Part shown: piece after piece, positions 52,486-55,841 of the stretch
Layout of the letters: each line of letters starts with the position of its first letter
How positions within the stretch are numbered: position 1 is the first letter of the stretch
NCBI RefSeq assembly: GCF_003480255.1
Contig: NZ_QUIN01000015.1
Span: 1 to 55,841, forward strand
Length of the DNA: 55,841 bases
Source of the DNA: Erysipelatoclostridium sp. AM42-17
GTDB lineage: Bacteria; Bacillota_I; Bacilli_A; Erysipelotrichales; Coprobacillaceae
Direction: 5' to 3'
The notes under the pieces: model-generated
The model's database searches: none
Seen by the model: only the letters and a program-made list of their open reading frames with translations
Told to the model about the DNA's origin: nothing
Program-made: the position numbers and the translations under genes

Positions 52486-52944
52486 AATATAGTCTTTTTC
52501 TTTTGCAAGTTGAAGATATTTGTTTTGATCAGGATTTAAAATACAATTGGGTTCATATAAATAAGAATTAATCACATCACATAATTTGAGAAGTTCACTA
52601 TAATCATCATGATGTTGTTTTTTATTTGAATGATTCTTAATAGCCTTTTCAACTATGCTGATTTCTTTTTCGTTAAATAATTGAGTGGCTTCTAAAATAT
52701 TTTTAGCTAAAATAGCACTACGAGAAGCATGATCAAAATGACTATGATCTTTGTATATAGTTAAATCATGTAATAATCCCATGATACCCGCTAATTCATT
52801 ATCTAGCTTTTCTTTTCTTGCTAAAATGATACAAAGTTCACTGACACCTAGAAGATGGCGATAAGCTTGTTTTTTCTTGTTGCCAAAACATTCTTTTTCT
52901 AGTAGTTGGTAAACATAGTCTTCTATTATATCATATCGGTTCAT
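52483..52944 (-). CDS. HD domain phosphohydrolase
   Basis: The 153-residue all-alpha protein has the HD pattern: RHLLGVSELCIILAR, the metal pair GLLHDLTIYKDHSHFDHA and a later LKLCDVIN. It should be a metal-dependent phosphohydrolase; the closest general type is the small YqeK/HDIG-like group, but the substrate is not clear. It overlaps the upstream rsmF-like gene by four bases. Confidence 0.8.
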   Translation of the reverse strand: MNRYDIIEDYVYQLLEKECFGNKKKQAYRHLLGVSELCIILARKEKLDNELAGIMGLLHDLTIYKDHSHFDHASRSAILAKNILEATQLFNEKEISIVEKAIKNHSNKKQHHDDYSELLKLCDVINSYLYEPNCILNPDQNKYLQLAKEKDYI

Positions 52945-54257
52945 CGTCTTAGTCCTTTAGGAAATAAGTTTTTTACTTGCTGATTACTTTCTTTATAGAA
53001 AGAAAGGGGATAACCATCAACAAAAATAACACCATATCCCTTATCACCATGACCTTTTAAAGTTAATCCTTTAATATAATCTTGAACTTCCTGACTATCT
53101 TTTGAAAAATCATAATATCTTTTTACATCTTTTTTTTCTAATGTTAAAGCAAGAGATAAACTTGGTTCAAATCTTCCTTTTTTACATTCTCCTAAGTAAA
53201 GTCCATTTTTGATGACTTTAATTTTATTCAAATCTGGAAATTGAGGTCTAATTGCATAAATATGTTGCTGAGATTGAAATAAATATGGCGGCACATCAAT
53301 ATTAAGATGATCATGATAAAATGTTTCAACAAGTTTTAATTGTTCTCTTGTAATATTGGGTTTTAAAATCTTAGGTTTTTCAACCAGTGTATCTGTTGTT
53401 TTTTTAACAACAGCAATGAATTGCCCTTCACCACGATTATGATGAGGATACATACGGACAGTTCCCGGACAAAGTGTGCTTTCTGTCATACCTGGTTCTT
53501 GATGGATAGGAATCACTTCCATGTTTAATTTGTTGACCATGTAATTGACTTGTGCTTCGTTTTCTTCTACAGAATATGTACATGTAGAATAGACTAAAAC
53601 ACCATCTTTTTTTAATAATTTATAAGCTTGATCAATTAAGTTTCTTTGAATATAAGCACACTCCTGTACTTTTTGTAATGACCATGTTTCAATTGCTTCA
53701 TCATCTTTTCTAAACATGCCTTCTCCTGAACAGGGAGCATCTAGGATGACTTTATCAAAGAAACCAGGTAATGAAAAACGTAATGGATCAACATTTGTAA
53801 CAATTGTATTTTTTAAGCCAAAGCGTTCAATATTACTTGCTAGAATATGTGCCCTCAATTTATTAATGTCATTAGCAATCATTAAGCCATCTTGATTTAA
53901 TTGACTAGCAAGATAACAAGTTTTTCCTCCAGGAGCACCACACATATCTAAAATGTAGTCATCTTTGTTTACTTGAATTGTGTTTGCGACAGCCATGGCA
54001 CTAGGTTCTTGAATATAATATAAGCCACACATAAAATAAGGACTTTTTCCTAGTGGCTCTTTTTCATAATCAAAATAATAGCCACGAGGTATGTAAGGAT
54101 GTGGTGTAATATGTTCTTGATTCAAATGATTCAGTACATCTTTTTTTAAAGGATTAAGATAAAATCCTTTAACGGGTGGTTGATTTAATGATGCAATAAA
54201 ATCATCATATTCGTCATTTAATAATTCTTTCATTCTATCTAAAAATAATTGATTCAT
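52941..54257 (-). CDS. rsmF: RsmF-type rRNA (cytosine-C5) methyltransferase
   Basis: The 438-residue protein has the RsmB/RsmF fold. The SAM motif DMCGAPGGKTCYLASQL lies near 104, motif IV DAPCSGEGMFRKD near 173, and the catalytic cysteine motif YSTCTYSVEENE near 224. The C-terminal half (about 290-438) is the PUA-like extension of Firmicute RsmF. It methylates C5 of cytosines in 16S rRNA; the exact positions vary with genus. It is divergent from tRNA-Leu. Confidence 0.9.
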   Translation of the reverse strand: MNQLFLDRMKELLNDEYDDFIASLNQPPVKGFYLNPLKKDVLNHLNQEHITPHPYIPRGYYFDYEKEPLGKSPYFMCGLYYIQEPSAMAVANTIQVNKDDYILDMCGAPGGKTCYLASQLNQDGLMIANDINKLRAHILASNIERFGLKNTIVTNVDPLRFSLPGFFDKVILDAPCSGEGMFRKDDEAIETWSLQKVQECAYIQRNLIDQAYKLLKKDGVLVYSTCTYSVEENEAQVNYMVNKLNMEVIPIHQEPGMTESTLCPGTVRMYPHHNRGEGQFIAVVKKTTDTLVEKPKILKPNITREQLKLVETFYHDHLNIDVPPYLFQSQQHIYAIRPQFPDLNKIKVIKNGLYLGECKKGRFEPSLSLALTLEKKDVKRYYDFSKDSQEVQDYIKGLTLKGHGDKGYGVIFVDGYPLSFYKESNQQVKNLFPKGLRR

Positions 54258-54327
54258 TTTTTTACCTCATTCATTAAGTTATATTTATTATATAAACTAA
54301 TGAATTTAAAGTAAATATTTTATCCCC

Positions 54328-54356
54328 TTGTCAAGAATAATAATCCTTGTTATAAT
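54328..54356 (+). promoter_or_regulatory. Promoter of tRNA-Leu
   Basis: TTGTCA (54328-54333) and TATAAT (54351-54356) are 17 bases apart, 23 bases before the mature 5' end. Confidence 0.85.
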
Positions 54357-54378
54357 AACTATCGGACACAAATTATAT

Positions 54379-54463
54379 GCCGCTGTGGCGAAATTGGCAG
54401 ACGCACTTGACTCAAAATCAAGCGGAGTAATCCGTGCCGGTTCAAGTCCGGCCAGCGGTACCA
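54379..54463 (+). tRNA. tRNA-Leu (anticodon CAA)
   Basis: A type II tRNA with acceptor stem GCCGCTG (54379-54385) and CAGCGGT (54453-54459; one G-U pair), discriminator A and encoded CCA (54461-54463). The anticodon arm is CTTGA, loop CTCAAAA, TCAAG, giving anticodon CAA for UUG codons. The long variable arm CGGAGTAATCCG and the GGTTCAAGTCC T arm are typical of leucine tRNA. Confidence 0.96.
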
Positions 54464-54472
54464 TAGAAAAAT

Positions 54473-54495
54473 AACTCTCCTTTAGGAGAGTTTTT
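54473..54495 (+). terminator. Terminator of tRNA-Leu
   Basis: AACTCTCC (54473-54480) pairs with GGAGAGTT (54485-54492) around TTTA, followed by T to 54495. The A-rich left flank may also let it end the convergent LytTR gene. Confidence 0.88.
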
Positions 54496-55183
54496 AATAT
54501 GCTTTAGTATCCAATAAATCAAGATATTTTTTAAAAGCACTACTTTTTTTACGACTGCTTGGGATAAGGATAACATCATTTAAAAGATGATATTGAAATA
54601 AAGATGCTTTTTTTATTTTGTGATAATTAATAAGAATACTTTTGTGGATTGAAAGAAAATCAAGATGTTCAAGTTTATTTTCATATTTATAAAGTTCTTT
54701 TTGACAGGCAATATATTCTTGATCTTTTAGATGAACATGAACTTGACCATAATATGATTCTAAATAATAAATATCTTGAACAGGAATATGAAGATAATGA
54801 TCTTGGTCATAGACTTTAATAAAACGACTATGATTATGATATGTTAGCCAATAATCAATACAACGATTGATATCTTCTAACTGATAGGGTTTAAATAACA
54901 ATTTAACATCATTGAGATGACGTAATGTCTGATTTCTTGTGGTAAGAATAATAGGAATATCAGGATAGAGTTCTTTAATAATAAGGAGCGTTGTTGACTG
55001 ACAACTTTCACTATTAATAAAGAAATAGGAATAAGATATATTTTTAAATAAGAACTGAATAAATTCATCTTCATTATTAAATTTAAAGATAAATAATTCT
55101 CTAGATAATTCTGAGTTTTTCAAAATTAAGGTTGATAAATGATTTAAATCATGATCATTTTGATCAAATAATGCAATTTTCAT
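54494..55183 (-). CDS. LytTR-family transcriptional regulator with degenerate receiver
   Basis: The 229-residue protein has a receiver-like N-terminal domain (about 1-115) and a LytTR DNA-binding domain (about 130-226, IYYLESYYGQVHVHL and FLSIHKSILINYHKI). In the receiver the position of the phosphoacceptor Asp reads FFINSES (N57), and only one of the N-terminal acidic residues (D7) remains, although T81/T82 and K98-P99 are kept. No histidine kinase is adjacent. I infer a regulator controlled by something other than ordinary phosphotransfer. The ATG at 55183 has AGGAG upstream. Confidence 0.88.
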   Translation of the reverse strand: MKIALFDQNDHDLNHLSTLILKNSELSRELFIFKFNNEDEFIQFLFKNISYSYFFINSESCQSTTLLIIKELYPDIPIILTTRNQTLRHLNDVKLLFKPYQLEDINRCIDYWLTYHNHSRFIKVYDQDHYLHIPVQDIYYLESYYGQVHVHLKDQEYIACQKELYKYENKLEHLDFLSIHKSILINYHKIKKASLFQYHLLNDVILIPSSRKKSSAFKKYLDLLDTKAY

Positions 55184-55331
55184 AAATTTCTCCTAAAACG
55201 ACTAAGATGAAAGCAAAATCAAACTAACATTGATAGGAATAACATTCAATAATTATTACCTATAAATCAAATGTAACGACATGAAATACATCGTAATGAC
55301 AATAAAAATTTATAAAATTGAGATAAAATCA

Positions 55332-55360
55332 TTGACATAGAAGACAATTATAGATAAAAT
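55332..55360 (+). promoter_or_regulatory. Promoter of the DAHP synthase leader
   Basis: A perfect TTGACA (55332-55337) and TAAAAT (55355-55360) are 17 bases apart. Transcription should begin near 55367. Confidence 0.82.
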
Positions 55361-55366
55361 AACATC

Positions 55367-55629
55367 AACATTTGATATAAATACTGTGAAAAGAACTAGT
55401 AAACATTCATTTGAAATGTAGAGATTTCTTGGTTGGTGAAAAAGAAAATGAAAGTGATTGTTGAATTCGTCTTGGAGTAGAGTGTTGAACTGATAGTAGG
55501 CATCTCCGGTAATCACCGTTATATGATAAAAGTATGTTAGTACTTGATGAGGCTTATATAGTAATATATAAGTAAACTAAGGTGGTATCACGAAGCAATG
55601 CTCTCGTCCTTTATGGATGAGAGTTTTTT
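55367..55629 (+). ncRNA. T-box leader of DAHP synthase (likely Phe specifier)
   Basis: The leader has a stem I with GTAGAGA and GGTTGGTGAAA elements, then TTGAATTCGTCTTGGAGT with the likely specifier TTC at 55466-55468. The T-box core AAGGTGGTATCACG is at 55579-55592. The terminator is CTCTCGTCC (55601-55609) with GGATGAGAG (55615-55623) and T. The specifier surroundings nearly match those of the pheST leader (37858-37875), which supports tRNA-Phe sensing. Confidence 0.9.
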
Positions 55630-55664
55630 ATTTATATCAAATAGAAAATAAGGGGGAAATAAAA

Positions 55665-55841
55665 ATGATTATTGTAATGAAAACAACAGCAAAAGCTGAA
55701 GATGTTAAAAAAGTATCAAAAATGGTAGAAGACAAAGGATTAAGAGTTAGCGTTGTAAACGGAACTGGTCAAACTGTTATTGGAATGATTGGTGATACAA
55801 CAAAAGTAGATCCAGAACAAATCGAAGTAGATCCAGCAGTA
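55665..55841 (+). CDS. aroF: 3-deoxy-7-phosphoheptulonate (DAHP) synthase, N-terminal part
   Basis: The window ends after 59 codons. The fragment MIIVMKTTAKAEDVKKVSKM, then LRVSVVNGTGQTVIGMIGDT, is the N-terminal ferredoxin-like regulatory domain of Thermotoga/Bacillus-type DAHP synthases. These start the shikimate pathway and are feedback-inhibited by aromatic amino acids through this domain. AGGGGG precedes the ATG at 55665. The T-box in front shows control by an aromatic tRNA. The catalytic barrel is outside the window. Confidence 0.85.
   Translation, partial: MIIVMKTTAKAEDVKKVSKMVEDKGLRVSVVNGTGQTVIGMIGDTTKVDPEQIEVDPAV

Noticed and set aside
55268..55300. Imperfect palindrome around GTAACGACATG and CATCGTAAT before the DAHP synthase promoter
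   Set aside because: The arms have internal mismatches and the stretch is AT-rich; too weak to call as an operator without comparison.
55310..55516. Minus-strand ORF of 68 codons in the T-box leader
   Set aside because: It runs antisense through the promoter and stem I of a well-supported T-box and has no family signal.
1..55841. CRISPR array, insertion sequence, prophage or defence island
   Set aside because: Reading both strands I found no regularly spaced repeats, transposase, integrase or terminal inverted repeats; gene content is continuous chromosomal housekeeping.

Overview
This AT-rich window (by eye about 30% GC) comes from a low-GC Firmicute. Gene content and order (rpsU, yqfC-yqfD-phoH, cmk-der-gpsA, DUF177-rpmF, mraZ-rsmH-ftsL-pbpB-spoVD, polA-mutM-coaE-dnaB-dnaI, pfkA-pyk, pheS-pheT) are Bacillota-like. 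Sporulation genes (yqfC, yqfD, a spoVIF-like gene, spoVD, an sspI-like gene) point to a spore former. A gut Erysipelotrichia/Coprobacillaceae-type bacterium is my inference and was not tested by search.

Layout. 1-5.6 kb: end of an unknown gene, rpsU, two minus-strand genes (calcineurin-like phosphoesterase and a minimal nucleotidyltransferase broken at an A9 tract), sporulation pair yqfC-yqfD, phoH, then a two-component system. 5.6-13.6 kb: HtrA protease, murI, a HAD phosphatase, a ferredoxin, an acidic tail-anchored protein, cmk-der-gpsA, a spoVIF-like gene and DUF177-rpmF. 13.7-19.6 kb: a short dcw cluster with a five-box MraZ operator. 19.6-22.9 kb: a CNNM/CorC protein, an RlmD-like protein that has lost its methyltransferase motifs, a TSCPD protein and a small membrane protein. 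23-32.2 kb: replication and repair block dnaE, polA, mutM, coaE, dnaB, dnaI. 32.3-34.7 kb: pfkA-pyk. 34.8-41.4 kb: two unknown membrane genes, sspI, a YgjP-like metallopeptidase, a SpoU methyltransferase and T-box-controlled pheS-pheT. 41.4-43.8 kb, minus strand: tmcAL and a split ThrE exporter. 44-48.7 kb: an rRNA pseudouridine synthase, a small cysteine protein, T-box-controlled thrS, a ROK kinase and a TIM-barrel protein. 48.7-52.5 kb: thyA-folA-plsC and an SdpR-SdpI-hydrolase cassette. 52.5-55.8 kb: an HD protein and an RsmF-type methyltransferase (minus), tRNA-Leu(CAA), a LytTR regulator with a degenerate receiver (minus), and a T-box leader driving the first 59 codons of a DAHP synthase.

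Most of the window is ordinary chromosomal housekeeping. I see no insertion sequence, prophage, CRISPR array or obvious defence island. The items most worth a second look are the RlmD-like pseudoenzyme, the LytTR pseudo-receiver regulator, the matching Phe-type T-boxes in front of pheST and DAHP synthase, the A9 frameshift in the nucleotidyltransferase, the sigma-G-like promoter of sspI inside the start region of its divergent neighbour, and the recurrent GGTGAT ribosome binding site on first genes of transcription units.
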